Shown one piece after another: positions 4,563-5,492 of a stretch of 5,492 nucleotides of DNA. Numbering within the stretch: the first letter of the stretch is position 1; every line of letters starts with the position of its first letter. Source of the stretch: Planctomycetota bacterium (GTDB taxonomy: Bacteria; Planctomycetota; Planctomycetia; Isosphaerales; Isosphaeraceae); the NCBI GenBank assembly GCA_021778575.1, contig JAJYCH010000375.1, positions 1 through 5,492 on the forward strand, written 5' to 3'. The notes below the pieces were generated by a model. The model was not told the origin of the DNA. It saw nothing but the letters and a program-made list of their open reading frames with translations, and ran no database searches. The translations under genes and the position numbers were made by a program.

Positions 4563-5492
4563 ATGAAGGTCAGCCGATTCGCCAAGATCACGGTCATGCT
4601 GAACTGCGCCGTGCCGGCGATCCTCCTGACCTGGGACGCCTTCCGGGGTCAGCTCGGAGCGAATCCGGTCAATTTCGCGATCCGGACGACAGGCATCCTC
4701 TCGCTGATCTTTCTTTGTCTGACGCTCCTGGTCACTCCGCTGGGAAAGATCTCACGCCAGAACTGGCTGGGCCAGTTCCGCCGGATGTTGGGGCTCTGCG
4801 CGTTCTATTATGCGGCGGCGCATTTCCTGATCTTCTTCGGGTTCGACCGGGGTGCCAGGGTCGGTGATACTTTCTCCGAGATCTTCAAGCGTAAATACCT
4901 GATGGTCGGGACGCTCGGCCTCGGGCTGATGGTCCCCCTGGCCGTCACTTCGACGGATCGGATGATCCGGCGGATCGGGGGTGTGCGTTGGAAGCAGCTC
5001 CATCGCCTGACCTACGTGGTTGCCATCGCCGGCGTTCTTCACTTTTACATGCTCGTCAAGGCGGACATCTCGCGACCCGTCGCCTTCGGGATCGTGGTCG
5101 GCCTGCTGCTCGGCTACCGGTTTGCCACCCACTACTGGCACCTCCGATCGGCCTATCGGCAACTCCTCCTGGGTGAGTCCGCCGTCGTGCCGGCAGCGGC
5201 GTCCGCCCCTATCGCGAAGCCGTGGTCCGGCCAGTTGCGGGTCGCACGGATCTTCCGAGAGACCCCCGATGTCCGAACATTCCGCCTGGTTGCGACCGAC
5301 TCTCCACGCTTGCCTTTCGACTATTTACCTGGGCAATATCTGAATCTCTCGATCCAGGTCGATGGCAAGCGTGTGAATCGTTCGTATACGATCGCGTCAT
5401 CACCGACCCGACAGGCCTATTGCGAGATCACCGTCAAGCGTGAACCGATGGGTGTGTCATCGCGCCACCTGCACGACGCTATCGTCGAAGGA
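4563..5492 (+). CDS. msrQ: MsrQ haem-membrane subunit fused to an FAD/NAD(P)H reductase domain (partial, runs off window)
   Basis: The reading frame is open to the last base, giving 310 residues without a stop. Residues 1-200 are an MsrQ/YedZ-type ferric-reductase-like domain with about six membrane helices (near 8-25, 38-58, 75-93, 113-130, 148-166 and 173-190). His87 (YYAAAHFLIFFGFD), His147 (KQLHRLTY) and His160 (GVLHFYMLVK) match the haem ligands known for MsrQ. From about 222 a ferredoxin-NADP reductase-like domain begins, with the FAD-binding PGQYLNLSI (256-264) and RSYTIASSP (273-281). The NAD(P)H part, and any ferredoxin domain beyond it, lie outside the window. E. coli MsrQ is a stand-alone membrane protein that receives electrons from the separate flavin reductase Fre; here that partner appears built in. 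ATG 4563 follows msrP by 13 bases with GAGGG (4548-4552) overlapping the msrP stop, so translation is probably coupled. Confidence 0.93.
   Translation, partial: MKVSRFAKITVMLNCAVPAILLTWDAFRGQLGANPVNFAIRTTGILSLIFLCLTLLVTPLGKISRQNWLGQFRRMLGLCAFYYAAAHFLIFFGFDRGARVGDTFSEIFKRKYLMVGTLGLGLMVPLAVTSTDRMIRRIGGVRWKQLHRLTYVVAIAGVLHFYMLVKADISRPVAFGIVVGLLLGYRFATHYWHLRSAYRQLLLGESAVVPAAASAPIAKPWSGQLRVARIFRETPDVRTFRLVATDSPRLPFDYLPGQYLNLSIQVDGKRVNRSYTIASSPTRQAYCEITVKREPMGVSSRHLHDAIVEG

Overview
The window is a GC-rich bacterial segment in which every supported gene lies on the + strand. The mix fits a planctomycete, perhaps of the Isosphaeraceae type: free-standing BON-domain proteins, a short CsrA, a tiny repeat-bearing lipoprotein, and MsrP followed by an MsrQ fused to a flavin reductase domain. 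That assignment is an inference from gene style, not a database match.

Left part (1-1803): a good sigma-70-like promoter (24-51) precedes an unrecognised ORF (105-482). It is followed closely by csrA (507-725), a post-transcriptional regulator. Two BON-domain genes come next: a 76-residue single-BON protein (917-1147) and a 184-residue double-BON protein (1249-1803).

Middle part (1804-2479): no intact gene. A decayed gene (about 1861-2357) keeps the C-terminal part of a secreted thioredoxin/Omp28-like protein in two reading frames, joined by an apparent 1-nt deletion near 2071. After it comes a tandemly duplicated 29-bp promoter/operator block (2416-2473).

Right part (2480-5492): a TetR-family repressor (2480-3064) with a Cys-x-Cys in its ligand domain; a 68-residue methionine-rich lipoprotein with a decapeptide repeat (3175-3381); a stem-loop that may be a leaky terminator (3412-3435); msrP, the Tat-exported molybdopterin methionine sulfoxide reductase (3566-4549); and msrQ, the haem membrane partner, fused to an FAD-binding reductase domain and cut by the window end (4563 onward).

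The most interesting reading is that the right part is an envelope anti-oxidant (hypochlorite-type) module. The Met-rich lipoprotein would act as a sacrificial oxidant sink, MsrP would regenerate its methionines, and the MsrQ-reductase fusion would bring electrons from cytoplasmic NAD(P)H. This resembles the MrpX/YedY1/YedZ1 system of Azospira suillum, but with a membrane-anchored scavenger and an in-cis reductase. The TetR protein is a candidate regulator, although its obvious operators lie only in front of its own gene.
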